A stretch of 64,000 nt of DNA. Origin: Ancylobacter tetraedralis (GTDB lineage Bacteria; Pseudomonadota; Alphaproteobacteria; Rhizobiales; Xanthobacteraceae). Shown in pieces: positions 56,024-64,000 of the stretch. The stretch covers positions 186,001 through 250,000 of the forward strand of contig NZ_JACICD010000002.1 of the NCBI RefSeq assembly GCF_014195655.1, written 5' to 3'. Position numbers and translations under genes: made by a program. The notes under the pieces were generated by a model, which saw only the letters and a program-made list of their open reading frames with translations, had not been told where the DNA came from and did no database searches. How positions within the stretch are numbered: position 1 is the first letter of the stretch; each line of letters opens with the position of its first letter.

Positions 56024-56974
56024 CTAACCCAGCGCCGCCTTCGCCCGCGCGCTGTCGATGTCCATCTGCGCGATCAGCGCATCAATGCTGTCGAATTTCA
56101 GCTCGGGGCGCAGATAGGCGTGGAAGGCGATGGGCAGCACGCGGCCGTAGAGGTTGCCTGAATAGTCGAAGATGAACGTCTCCAGCCGCGGCGCGCCGTC
56201 GTCGAAGGTGGGGCGCCGGCCGAAGCTGGCCACGCCCTTGTGGCGCACGCCGTCGATCTCCACCGTCACCGCATAGATGCCGTGGGCGAGGCGGATCGCC
56301 GGATCGAGCCGCATATTGGCGGTGGGATAGCCGAGCTCGCGCCCGCGCTTGTCGCCATGGATCACCTCGGCCTCGACCTCCCACGGGCTGCCGAGCATGT
56401 CGGCGGCCTGTTCGACCCGGCCCTGCGCCAGCGCCGCGCGGATGGCGCTGGAGGAAATCTGCGCCCCCTCGTCCAGCAGCGGCGCGACGATCTCGACCGG
56501 GAAGCCGTGGCGATGGCCGGCTTCGCGCAGGAAGCTCGGCGAGCCGCCGCGCCCCTTGCCGAAGTGGAAATCATAGCCGGCGACCACCATGGAGACGCCG
56601 AGCCGGCCGAGCAGGATCTCGCTCACGAAGGTCTCGGCGTCGAGGCCGGCGAGCGCGGCGTCGAAGGTCAGCACCACGGCGCCGTCGAGCCCGGTCTGCG
56701 CCAGGCGCTTGAGCTTCAGCGGCGGCGGGGTGAGGCGGAACATCGGCTCGTCCGGCCGGAAGAAGGCGCGCGGATGCGGCTCGAAGGTCAGCGCCAGCGC
56801 CGGCCGCCCGAAGGAGCGGGCCTGGTCGATCGCCGTGCCGATGACGGCGCGATGGCCGCGATGCACGCCATCGAAATTGCCGATGGCGACGACCGGCCGG
56901 GCCAGGGCAGCGGGCAGGCCCGTTGCATCGTGAAAGATGGCGAAGTCATGCGGGCGGGCGGCAGCGTGGGTCAT
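56024..56974 (-). CDS. ribF: Bifunctional riboflavin kinase / FAD synthetase RibF
   Basis: RibF makes FMN from riboflavin and then FAD (EC 2.7.1.26 and 2.7.7.2). It has 316 residues. The nucleotidyltransferase half shows AIGNFDGVHRGHRAVIG and ISSSAIRAAL. The kinase half shows GDKRGRELGYPTANMRL, with the end FDSIDALIAQMDIDSA. A GTG 15 bases upstream is an alternative start. It precedes ileS, the usual order in alphaproteobacteria. Confidence 0.95.
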   Translation of the reverse strand: MTHAAARPHDFAIFHDATGLPAALARPVVAIGNFDGVHRGHRAVIGTAIDQARSFGRPALALTFEPHPRAFFRPDEPMFRLTPPPLKLKRLAQTGLDGAVVLTFDAALAGLDAETFVSEILLGRLGVSMVVAGYDFHFGKGRGGSPSFLREAGHRHGFPVEIVAPLLDEGAQISSSAIRAALAQGRVEQAADMLGSPWEVEAEVIHGDKRGRELGYPTANMRLDPAIRLAHGIYAVTVEIDGVRHKGVASFGRRPTFDDGAPRLETFIFDYSGNLYGRVLPIAFHAYLRPELKFDSIDALIAQMDIDSARAKAALG

Positions 56975-57060
56975 GTCCGGACACGGCACGAGGGGACGGG
57001 CGCGGTCGCCTTAGTGGCGCTGCCGCGCATCCGCGTCAATGCGGCTCAGCACGGATCCCC

Positions 57061-57954
57061 TCACCAGACGAGGCGGGTGGTGACGGCCGTCGGCTGGCCG
57101 GGCCCGTCGGCGAGCAGGCGCGCCAGCGCCTTCGGGTCGACCTCGGCGCCGTGTTCCAGCCCGAGCTCGCCGGCATGGATGCCGGCGGCGACGAACAGGC
57201 AGTCGATGCCCACGCCCAGCGCGCCGGCGAGGTCCGTGCGCAGCGCATCGCCGATGGCGACCACGCGGCTGGCCGGCGTCTCGGCCCCGCGCAGCTCGCG
57301 CGCGGTGGCCAGTGCCGCCTCGTAGATCGGCCGGTGCGGCTTGCCGCAGAACACCACGTCGCCGCCCAGCGCCGCATAGGCCTCGGCCAGCGCGCCGGCG
57401 CACCACACGAGATCGCCGCCGCGCTCCACCACGATGTCCGGGTTGGCGCAGATGAAGGGCAGGTTGCGCGCCCGCGCGGCCGCCAGCCGGTCGGCATAGT
57501 CCGCCGGCGTCTCCACCGTGTCGTCGAACAGGCCGGTGCAGACGATCAGCTCGGCTGCGTCCAGCTCGGCGAAGGCGAGGTCGAGCCCGTCATAGATGCC
57601 GAGGTCGCGCTCGGGGCCGAGATGCCAGAACCGCGCGCCGGCATGTCCGGCGAGCAGCCGGTTCGTCACCATGCCGGAGGTGACGATCGTGTCATAGGCG
57701 GCGCGCGGCACGCCGAACCCGTCGAGGATCTTCGCCACCCCGTCGCGCGGGCGCGGGGCGTTGGAGACCAGAATCACCGTGGCGCCAGCCGCCCGGGCGC
57801 GGATAAGCGCGTCGGACGCGGCGGCGGCGGCGACCACGCCGTTATGCAGCACGCCCCACACGTCGCACAGCACAACGTCGTAGCGCGGGGCGAGCGTGGC
57901 GAAGGAGGTGATGACAGGCGGCAGGATTCCGGGCGGAACGATCTCGGTTTGCAT
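57061..57954 (-). CDS. HAD-superfamily hydrolase, class IIA
   Basis: This 297-residue phosphatase-like protein has the first HAD motif in VVLCDVWGVLHNG, where the nucleophile Asp leads. Motif II is VILVSNAPRPRDG, the lysine region is VFCGKPHRPIYEAAL and motif IV is VAIGDALRTDLAGA. It resembles the TIGR01459 group placed beside ribF in Rhizobiales (recalled). The substrate is unknown; sugar or nucleotide monophosphates are likely. The ATG at 57954 starts just before the family region. Confidence 0.88.
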   Translation of the reverse strand: MQTEIVPPGILPPVITSFATLAPRYDVVLCDVWGVLHNGVVAAAAASDALIRARAAGATVILVSNAPRPRDGVAKILDGFGVPRAAYDTIVTSGMVTNRLLAGHAGARFWHLGPERDLGIYDGLDLAFAELDAAELIVCTGLFDDTVETPADYADRLAAARARNLPFICANPDIVVERGGDLVWCAGALAEAYAALGGDVVFCGKPHRPIYEAALATARELRGAETPASRVVAIGDALRTDLAGALGVGIDCLFVAAGIHAGELGLEHGAEVDPKALARLLADGPGQPTAVTTRLVW

Positions 57955-58016
57955 GCCCCGCGCATGCCATGGCGCGGGCGGCGGCACAAGACCCGCCGCG
58001 GCGCAGGAGCCATGCA

Positions 58017-58101
58017 CGCGTTTCATCCCGCGCGTTTCATCCCACGCGTTTCATCCATGGTTGCAGGCGGTACCCTGGGTTTCAGGCGGTACCTTGGGTG
58101 G
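58017..58101. repeat. Two short tandem repeats upstream of marC
   Basis: Three 14-base units of the type ACGCGTTTCATCCC start at 58017. They are followed by two 20-base units of the type CAGGCGGTACCCTGGG starting near 58063. Both arrays lie between divergent genes in the region where promoters are expected. The last array ends about 90 bases before marC. Confidence 0.8.
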
Positions 58102-58190
58102 GTTCCCCGCAGGGGCCCGTCCCTGCTACGAGGAATGAGGGTCCGCGAAGCCGCGCGCGCCCACCGGCCCCCAGAGGAGACTTCAACGCC

Positions 58191-58823
58191 ATGGATTTCG
58201 CCTTCGCGGCCAAGGTGTTCGCCGCCCTGTTCGCCATCATGAACCCGATCGCCAACCTGCCGATCTTCCTGTCCTTCACCTCGGGCATGAAGGAGGCCGA
58301 GCAGCGCCGCACGGCGATCCTGGTCAGCCTGACGGTCGCGGTCGGCTGCCTGGTGTCGGTGTTCGCGGGCAATGCCATTCTCGGCTTCTTCGGTCTCGAC
58401 GTGGATCATTTCCGCCTCGCGGGCGGGCTGATCGTGCTGCTGATCGCGCTCTCCATGCTGCACGGCGAGGACAGCGCCACCCATGGCGGATCGAGCGCGG
58501 AGAAAGCGACCTTCAATAATGCGAGCAACGTGGCGTTCTATCCGCTCGCCATCCCGATGCTGCTGGGGCCGGGCACGATCTCGGCGCTGATCGTCTATGC
58601 CCATACTGCCGGGCGGACCGACCAGTTCCTTGCGCTCGGCCTCGGGCTCGTCGCCTTCCTGCTGCTGCTGTCAGCCACGCTCATCGCCGCGCCCTTCATC
58701 GGCCGGGTGGTTTCGCCCACCGTGATGAGTGTGACCAAGCGGCTCATGGGCATGGTGCTGGCCGCCATCGCCATGGAAATGCTGGTGGCGAGCCTGCGCG
58801 CGCTGTTTCCGGGGCTGGTGTGA
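58191..58823 (+). CDS. MarC family (UPF0056) inner-membrane protein
   Basis: This 210-residue protein has six predicted membrane segments. The family start is FAALFAIMNPIANLPIFLSF, and the second half has FYPLAIPMLLGPGTISALIV. Function is unsettled; MarC itself is not a drug pump. AGAGGAG lies upstream of the ATG. It converges with the Crp/Fnr gene, five bases between the stops. Confidence 0.92.
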   Translation: MDFAFAAKVFAALFAIMNPIANLPIFLSFTSGMKEAEQRRTAILVSLTVAVGCLVSVFAGNAILGFFGLDVDHFRLAGGLIVLLIALSMLHGEDSATHGGSSAEKATFNNASNVAFYPLAIPMLLGPGTISALIVYAHTAGRTDQFLALGLGLVAFLLLLSATLIAAPFIGRVVSPTVMSVTKRLMGMVLAAIAMEMLVASLRALFPGLV

Positions 58824-58828
58824 CGCCG

Positions 58829-59644
58829 CTAGGGCCGGAAGGCCGGCCCATGGGTGATGACCGGCCCGTCCGATACCTCGTTGCCGGTGGGATAGACACC
58901 GCCGAGCACATCGTCGAAATGCCGGCGCACCACGTCGTGGCAGCCGCAACTCATTGCCTTGAGCCGTTCCGGATCGCGCACCGTCAGCCGCCCGCGCCCG
59001 GGCTCCACCGCGCCGGAGCGGCGCAGGTGCTGCAGCACGCGGCTGACATAGGAGCGCCCCACCGCCAGCATCGAGGCGAGCTGGTCCTGGGTGAGGCGCA
59101 CGCTGTCCTCGCCGGTGCGGTCGAGCGCGGCGAGCAGCCATTTGGCCGCGCGCTGCTCGATGGTGTGCGCGCCGTTGCAGGCCACCGACTGGAACACCTG
59201 TGCCAGCAGGCAGTCGGCATAGCGGGCGAAGAGGTTGGCGAGCGGCGGGGAGGTCTGCTTGGCGCGCTCCAGCTCGGCGACGTCGAGCCGCAGCAGCGGG
59301 CCGCCGATCTGCACCACGGCGCGGGCATAGGCGGGCAGCCGCCCGTGCGAGACGATGCCGCCGACGGCCCCCTCGCGGCCGATCGAGGTGATCTCGACCA
59401 GACGCCCGTCCTCCATCATCACCATGAAGGAGACGAGGGTCTGGCCGCAGGGAAAATAGACCGAGCGCACATCGTCGCCCGGCTCGTAGAGCACCGTGCC
59501 GGCGGCGCGGTCGATGCGCCGCAGCTGGTGGCGGATCAGCAGGAAATCGGCCGCGCGCAGGGCGCCGATGAGGTTGTTGCCGCCGGAGGAGGGTTCGGCG
59601 ACATTGGCCACCGGCTCCGAAAGCGATCCCGATGCGTGCGTCAT
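58829..59644 (-). CDS. Crp/Fnr family transcriptional regulator
   Basis: This 271-residue regulator has a cyclic-nucleotide-binding-like fold at residues about 30-150 (SVYFPCGQTLVSFMVMMEDG, VGREGAVGG-like ITSIGREGAVGG). A winged helix at about 180-235 shows LTQDQLASMLAVGRSYVSRV. The Fnr iron-sulfur cysteines are missing; the only Cys pair is in MSCGCHDVV near the C-terminus. The signal is unknown. GGGGAG precedes the ATG at 59644. It diverges from a histidine kinase and may control it. Confidence 0.9.
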   Translation of the reverse strand: MTHASGSLSEPVANVAEPSSGGNNLIGALRAADFLLIRHQLRRIDRAAGTVLYEPGDDVRSVYFPCGQTLVSFMVMMEDGRLVEITSIGREGAVGGIVSHGRLPAYARAVVQIGGPLLRLDVAELERAKQTSPPLANLFARYADCLLAQVFQSVACNGAHTIEQRAAKWLLAALDRTGEDSVRLTQDQLASMLAVGRSYVSRVLQHLRRSGAVEPGRGRLTVRDPERLKAMSCGCHDVVRRHFDDVLGGVYPTGNEVSDGPVITHGPAFRP

Positions 59645-59879
59645 GAGGTTCTCCCCAGGGCTTCCCGAGCCAGAACGCACGGAGCGGCGCTTTGTTCACT
59701 CTTGCACAGAAGCGGCGTGACGATCGCGGTAAGAGTCTGCCATTATTCGCCGGGTCGATCCGGCCTAGCGGATGCCGAGGGGCGCTTGAGGGTTCTAGGA
59801 ATGAGACGGACCGGCGTCCGCGGGACCATCCCGCTCGCGGCGGCCCTGCCGGCGGCGGACAACGCGGCGGCGTGGCACA

Positions 59880-60923
59880 ATGGCTGAAATCGAAACGGCG
59901 GCGGCGGCTAACCCGGCCCTGTTCTGGCGGCTGGTCGAGTTCGCGCGGCCGCTGCGCCGGCATCGCTGGCTGCCGGATGCGTTCGGCGTGGCCATGTTCG
60001 CGGCGGCGCTCGCCCTGCGATTCGCGGTGGACGCGGTCCTGCCGCCTGGCTTCCCGTTCCTCACCTTCTTTCCCGTGGTGATTCTCACTACCTTCTTCTG
60101 CGGGCTGCGGCCGGGCATCACCTGCGCCACGCTGTCCACCATCGCCTCCTGGTATTTCTTCATCGGCCCGGCCACCGGCATGCAGATGACCGGCCAGGCG
60201 ATGATGGCGCTGGTCTTCTTCATCAGCATCGCCACCATCGACATCATCCTGATCCACTTCACCTTCAGCGCCGCCGACAAGCTGCGCGCGGAGAAGGAGA
60301 CCACGGCCCGGCTCTATGAGAGCCAGCGCACCATGTTTCAGGAGCTGCAGCACCGCGTGGCCAACAACATGCAGTTCGTCGCCGCCCTGCTCCTGCTGCA
60401 GAAGCGCCGGGTGGTGGACGATCCGCGCCAGGCGGTGGCCGCGCTCGACGAGGCGCGGGCCCGGCTCGACACCATTGCCCGCATCCACCGCCAGCTCCAC
60501 GCGCCGGAGCGGCTGGACCTGCCGACCGGGCAATATCTGCGCGAGCTGTGCTGCGATCTCGTCGCCGCGTCCGGCGTGGAGAACATACGCTGCGAGGTGA
60601 CGACCCCCGACCTGCCGCTGAGCGTAACCCAGCTCACCACCCTGTCCATGCTGGTGGCCGAGGTCGTCACCAATTCGCTCAAGCACGCCTTCGCCGACGG
60701 GCGGGCGGGCAGCATCCGCATCGTGGTCGTTCCGCGCGGGCCGGACCGCTACGAGGTCTCCATCGCCGATGACGGGCGGGGCCTGCCGGCGCAGATGGAT
60801 CTCGCCGCCAGCCACGGGCTGGGCTGGCGCATCATCCAGAGCCTTGCCAGCCAGCTCGGCGGCACGCTCAACTATGGCAGCGCCAGCGGCACCACCGTAC
60901 GGGTCGAGTTCGCGATCGCCTGA
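59880..60923 (+). CDS. Membrane sensor histidine kinase, DUF4118 and HisKA_2 type
   Basis: This 347-residue kinase has four hydrophobic segments at residues about 35-125 (DUF4118-like), then a helix leading to the phospho-acceptor His in FQELQHRVANNMQFVAALLL, typical of HisKA_2/HWE kinases. The ATPase domain has the N box AEVVTNSLKHAFADG and the G motif IADDGRGLPAQM. HWE-type kinases in alphaproteobacteria often act in the general stress response with PhyR; no response regulator is adjacent. The start at 59880 lacks a clear ribosome site. Confidence 0.88.
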   Translation: MAEIETAAAANPALFWRLVEFARPLRRHRWLPDAFGVAMFAAALALRFAVDAVLPPGFPFLTFFPVVILTTFFCGLRPGITCATLSTIASWYFFIGPATGMQMTGQAMMALVFFISIATIDIILIHFTFSAADKLRAEKETTARLYESQRTMFQELQHRVANNMQFVAALLLLQKRRVVDDPRQAVAALDEARARLDTIARIHRQLHAPERLDLPTGQYLRELCCDLVAASGVENIRCEVTTPDLPLSVTQLTTLSMLVAEVVTNSLKHAFADGRAGSIRIVVVPRGPDRYEVSIADDGRGLPAQMDLAASHGLGWRIIQSLASQLGGTLNYGSASGTTVRVEFAIA

Positions 60924-61009
60924 ACGGCGACAGCCCGCCGCTGCCCTTGCATCCGGCCGGACAGGGCGCGTAGGAGAAGCGCGTGAGAGGGCCCACCGGC
61001 GAGGACGGC

Positions 61010-62347
61010 ATGACTGAAACCTTCGATCTCCTGCTCAAGGGCGGCACGCTGGTCAATCACGACGGCACCGGCGCGCGCGACGTCGGCCTACGCGGCGGGC
61101 GCATCACCGGCATCGGCTCCTTCGATCCGGCGCAGGCCGGCGAGACCCTCGATTGCACCGGGCTCCACATCCTGCCCGGCGTCATCGACACGCAGGTGCA
61201 TTTCCGCGAGCCGGGGCTGGAGCATAAGGAAGACCTCGAATCCGGTTCGCGCGCGGCGGTCATGGGCGGCGTCACCGCCGTGTTCGAGATGCCCAACACC
61301 AACCCGCTCACCACCTCGGGCGACGCCCTGGCCGACAAGGTCCGGCGCGCGAGGAACCGCATGCATTGCGACTTCGCCTTCTTCGTCGGCGGCACGCATG
61401 AGAACGTGAAGGACCTGCCGGAGCTGGAGAACCTTCCCGGCTCGGCCGGCATCAAGGTTTTCATCGGCTCCTCGACCGGCTCGCTGCTGGTGGCGGACGA
61501 TCCCGGCGTGCGCGCAATTCTAAAGGTGATCCGCCGCCGCGCCTCGTTCCATTGCGAGCACGAGCCGCGGCTCGACGAGCGCAAGCACCTGCGCGTACCC
61601 GGCGACGCCGCCTCGCATCCGGTGTGGCGCGACGAGATCGCCGCCCTCACCGCCACCATGCGCCTCGTCAACCTCGCCCGCGAGGAAGGCAAGCGCGTGC
61701 ACGTGCTGCACGTCACCTCGCAGGAGGAGATCGAGTATCTGCGCGACCACAAGGATGTCGCCACCGTCGAGGTGACGCCGCACCACCTCACGATGGAGGC
61801 GAGCTGGTACGCCCGGCTGGGTTCACTGGTGCAGATGAACCCGCCGGTGCGCGAGGCGCGGCACAGGGCGGCGCTGTGGCGCGGCCTCGCCGAGGGCGTG
61901 GTCGACGTGCTCGGTTCCGATCACGCGCCGCACACGCTGGAGGAGAAGGCCAGGCCCTATCCCGACAGCCCCTCGGGGATGACCGGCGTGCAGACGCTGG
62001 TGCCCATGATGCTCGACCATGTGAATGCCGGTCGCCTGTCGCTGGAGCGCTTCGTCGACCTCTCCTCGGCCGGGCCGGCGCGCATCTTCGACATCGCCAC
62101 CAAGGGCCGCATCGCGGTCGGCTACGATGCCGATTTCACCATCGTCGACCTGAAGCGCCGCGAGACCATCCGCAATGGCTGGATCGCCTCCAAGCCCGGC
62201 TGGACGCCCTATGACGGGGTCGAGGTCACGGGCTGGCCGGTCGGCACCTTCGTGCGCGGCCACAAGGTGATGTGGGAAGGTGAGCTGACCACCCCGTCGC
62301 AGGGCGCGCCGGTGAGGTTTCTGGAGGCGCTGAAGCCCCTGCCGTGA
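61010..62347 (+). CDS. Dihydroorotase-like amidohydrolase (class I type)
   Basis: This 445-residue protein is of the dihydroorotase/hydantoinase family. The usual metal motif HxH reads DTQVHFREPGLEHKEDLESG, with Gln for the first His. Other sites are present: CEHEPRLDERK, VTPHHLTME and LGSDHAPHTLEEKA. The lysine position lies in SAGIKVFIGSSTG. The protein may be a true dihydroorotase with altered metal binding, an allantoinase-like enzyme or a PyrB-supporting pseudo-enzyme. I use the ATG at 61010 with GAGGA upstream; a GTG at 60983 with AGGAG is the alternative. Confidence 0.85.
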   Translation: MTETFDLLLKGGTLVNHDGTGARDVGLRGGRITGIGSFDPAQAGETLDCTGLHILPGVIDTQVHFREPGLEHKEDLESGSRAAVMGGVTAVFEMPNTNPLTTSGDALADKVRRARNRMHCDFAFFVGGTHENVKDLPELENLPGSAGIKVFIGSSTGSLLVADDPGVRAILKVIRRRASFHCEHEPRLDERKHLRVPGDAASHPVWRDEIAALTATMRLVNLAREEGKRVHVLHVTSQEEIEYLRDHKDVATVEVTPHHLTMEASWYARLGSLVQMNPPVREARHRAALWRGLAEGVVDVLGSDHAPHTLEEKARPYPDSPSGMTGVQTLVPMMLDHVNAGRLSLERFVDLSSAGPARIFDIATKGRIAVGYDADFTIVDLKRRETIRNGWIASKPGWTPYDGVEVTGWPVGTFVRGHKVMWEGELTTPSQGAPVRFLEALKPLP

Positions 62348-62371
62348 TGCGCGAAACGCCGTCCCCCTCAA

Positions 62372-62479
62372 CCTCTCCCCGAGGGGGAGAGGGCGCCGCG
62401 TAATGGCGGGCGAGGGGGGCTCTCCGGTGCCGACGGCAACAGGTTCCTCACCCCAGCCCTCTCCCCGGCGGTGAGAGGG
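62372..62479. repeat. Mosaic palindromic intergenic element between the dihydroorotase gene and truA
   Basis: The first hairpin, 62372-62392, is CCTCTCCCC, GAG, GGGGAGAGG. The second, 62457-62479, has CCCTCTC and GAGAGGG as outer arms. The spacer includes CCTCACCCCAGCCC. It lies between convergent genes, 25 bases after the dihydroorotase-like stop, and shares modules with 1574-1690 and the glcE insert. It may also terminate both transcripts. Confidence 0.8.
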
Positions 62480-62489
62480 AGCAAGGTGC

Positions 62490-63239
62490 TCAATACCTCA
62501 CTTCCGCCAGATACAGCCCGGCCGAGGGCGCCATCGGGCCGCAGCGCGTGCGGTCCCTGGCCTCCAGCGCGGCGCTCACATCGTCCGGCGTCCACGCGCC
62601 CTCGCCAACCTTCAGCAGCGTGCCGACCATGGAGCGCACCTGATGGTGCAGGAAGGACCGCGCCGCCGCATGCACGCGGATTTCGCTGCCGAAATCCTGC
62701 GCCACCGTCTCCACCTCCAGCCGGTCCAGCGTCTTCACTGGCGAGGCGGCCTGGCAGCCGATGGCGCGGAAGGTCGTGAAGTCGTGCCGGCCGACGAGGT
62801 GCGCCGCGCCCTTCGCCATCGCCCCTGCGTCGAGCGGGCGCAGCACCCGCCACGCCCGGTCGCGCTCCAGCGCGAGATCGGCGCGGCGGATGAGGATGCG
62901 GTAGACATAGCGCCGCCCGGTGGCGGAGAAACGGGCGTGGAAGTCGTCCGCCACCTTTTCGGCGGCGAGCACGGCGATGGGACGCGGGCGCAAATGCGCG
63001 TTCAGCGCATCGCGCACCGTGTCGGGCCGCCAGTCCTTGCTCAGTTCGATGTGCGCCACCTGGCCGGTGGCGTGCACGCCGGCATCGGTGCGGCCGGCGC
63101 CCTGCACATGCACATGCTCGCCCGTGAAGCGCGCGACGGCATCGGTCAGCGCGCCCTGCACGGTGACGCCCGCCGCCTGGATCTGCCAGCCGACAAAGGG
63201 GGTGCCGTCATATTCGATGGTGAGCTTGTAGCGGGGCAT
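62490..63239 (-). CDS. truA: tRNA pseudouridine(38-40) synthase TruA
   Basis: TruA makes pseudouridine at positions 38-40 of the tRNA anticodon stem (EC 5.4.99.12). It has 249 residues. It starts [19 protein letters not shown]. The catalytic Asp is in [18 protein letters not shown]. The C-terminal segments [20 protein letters not shown] and [13 protein letters not shown] are the family end. Upstream it faces polA across a gap with a palindrome. Confidence 0.96.
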   Translation of the reverse strand: MPRYKLTIEYDGTPFVGWQIQAAGVTVQGALTDAVARFTGEHVHVQGAGRTDAGVHATGQVAHIELSKDWRPDTVRDALNAHLRPRPIAVLAAEKVADDFHARFSATGRRYVYRILIRRADLALERDRAWRVLRPLDAGAMAKGAAHLVGRHDFTTFRAIGCQAASPVKTLDRLEVETVAQDFGSEIRVHAAARSFLHHQVRSMVGTLLKVGEGAWTPDDVSAALEARDRTRCGPMAPSAGLYLAEVRY

Positions 63240-63314
63240 GGTGCTCTGTAGCGCCGCGACGGCCCGCCGTCATCTGCCACGAAAACACATCATTCCCGAC
63301 GGCCGCCGCCCGGT

Positions 63315-63349
63315 CCGGGATCGCCGGCGGAAACGCGGAGCGATCCCGG
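63315..63349. repeat. Palindrome in the truA-polA gap
   Basis: CCGGGATCGC (63315-63324) and GCGATCCCGG (63340-63349) are perfect ten-base complements around 15 bases. Beyond them CCGGACCCGGCCGGGATGACG repeats part of the motif. CCGGGATGACG is shared with the element after folC (8402-8430), which suggests one family. Confidence 0.6.
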
Positions 63350-63498
63350 CTCTCGCCGGACCCGGCCGGGATGACGTCACGCAAGCGGGATATCGCCCTT
63401 GCCCCGCGGCCGACGCATGGGGCATCGTGCGCCCGCCCGAGCCTGGCTCGGCCATCTGAATTCGGGGCGGGCCGTTCCCGTCCCCACCGGAGCCCTTC

Positions 63499-64000
63499 AT
63501 GCCCGAGCACGACCCGCTGGAAGCCGGCGACCATGTCGTCCTGATCGACGGTTCCGCCTATATCTTCCGCGCCTATCACGCGCTGCCCCCGCTCACCCGC
63601 TCGTCGGACAAGCTGCCCGTCGGCGCGGTGGCGGGGTTCTGCAACATGCTGTGGAAGCTGGTGCGGGCGCAGGGTTTCTCCCCGGCGCCGACGCATCTGG
63701 CCGTCGTGTTCGACAAGTCCGAGCAGACCTTCCGCAAGGACATATACCCGCTCTACAAGGCGCAGCGCCCGGATCTGCCGGAGGATCTGCGCCCGCAATT
63801 CCCGCTCATCCGGGAAGCGACCCGCGCGTTCGACCTCGCCTGTGTCGAGCAGTCCGGCTTCGAGGCGGACGACCTGATGGCGACCTATGCGGAGCTGGCC
63901 AAGGCCAAGGGCGCGCTCGTCACCATCATCTCCTCCGACAAGGATCTGATGCAGCTGGTCGATGCGCGCGTGCGCATGTACGACCCGATGAAGGACAAGG
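63499..64000 (+). CDS. polA: DNA polymerase I PolA (partial, N-terminal part)
   Basis: Pol I fills gaps and removes RNA primers. Only the first 167 residues are visible before the right edge, all from the 5'-3' exonuclease domain. They show VLIDGSAYIFRAYHALPP, VVFDKSEQTFRKDIYP, the basic YKAQRPDLPEDLRPQ loop, and the metal-binding Asp in FEADDLMATYA and SSDKDLMQLVD. GGAG lies eight bases before the ATG at 63499. Whether the 3'-5' exonuclease domain is active cannot be seen. Confidence 0.96.
   Translation, partial: MPEHDPLEAGDHVVLIDGSAYIFRAYHALPPLTRSSDKLPVGAVAGFCNMLWKLVRAQGFSPAPTHLAVVFDKSEQTFRKDIYPLYKAQRPDLPEDLRPQFPLIREATRAFDLACVEQSGFEADDLMATYAELAKAKGALVTIISSDKDLMQLVDARVRMYDPMKDK

Noticed and set aside
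58832-58849. GGGCCGG-AAGG-CCGGCCC hairpin as terminator between marC and the Crp/Fnr gene
   Set aside because: It lies inside the coding end of the regulator gene and lacks a T-run; GC-rich codons explain it as well.

Overview
The window looks like ordinary chromosome from a high-GC alphaproteobacterium of the order Hyphomicrobiales (Rhizobiales). The family is probably Xanthobacteraceae-like (Starkeya, Ancylobacter or Xanthobacter); that placement is inferred from remembered gene order and protein types, not from a search. Pointers are the trpF-trpB-trpA-accD-folC order, an infC gene starting with AUU, a YlxR/L7Ae-type protein between nusA and infB, an MbfA iron exporter behind an Irr-type palindrome, DUF3422, and many GC-rich palindromic intergenic repeats. 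I see no tRNA or rRNA gene, no insertion sequence, no prophage and no CRISPR array. Base use is even throughout.

Layout. 1-2729 (minus): sulfate ABC importer sbp-cysT-cysW, cut by the left edge. 3110-8355 (plus): tryptophan genes trpF-trpB-trpA, then accD and folC. 8465-9001 (minus): infC. 9306-16968: RNA-modification and processing genes (rsmD, rluB, tadA, a TrmN6-like methyltransferase), a hydrolase, a polyprenyl diphosphate synthase, a DUF2007 protein and an S49 peptidase with a small membrane protein. 17325-20622: a MacA/MacB-type exporter. 20741-24290: purD, a patatin-like lipase, ynfA and ispE.

24376-35535 (plus) is the transcription/translation block rimP-nusA-ylxR-infB-rbfA-truB-rpsO-pnp. 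It has a leader hairpin before rimP, several hairpins between genes and a clear terminator after pnp. 35607-36599 is mbfA with its Irr-box. 36606-43334 (minus) is a glycolate oxidase operon, glcD - 8-oxoguanine deaminase - glcE - glcF, followed by an asparaginase. 43600-52665 holds envelope-related and poorly known genes: an exported hydrolase, DUF3422, a lipoprotein, an active/inactive M16 peptidase pair, an exported protein and lspA. 52699-57954 (minus) is ileS, ribF and a HAD phosphatase. The right end has marC, a Crp/Fnr regulator divergent from a histidine kinase, a dihydroorotase-like gene, truA and the start of polA.

Most genes are core functions. The best novelty lies in the DNA between and inside them: mosaic palindromic elements, one apparently inserted in frame in glcE; an eight-copy 39-bp repeat in rluB; probable RNA control structures at infC, rimP and pnp; a purine-salvage enzyme inside the glycolate operon; and three enzymes (AccD, IleS, the dihydroorotase) that lack metal-binding residues usual for their families. 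I did not find a convincing new defence or mobile system.
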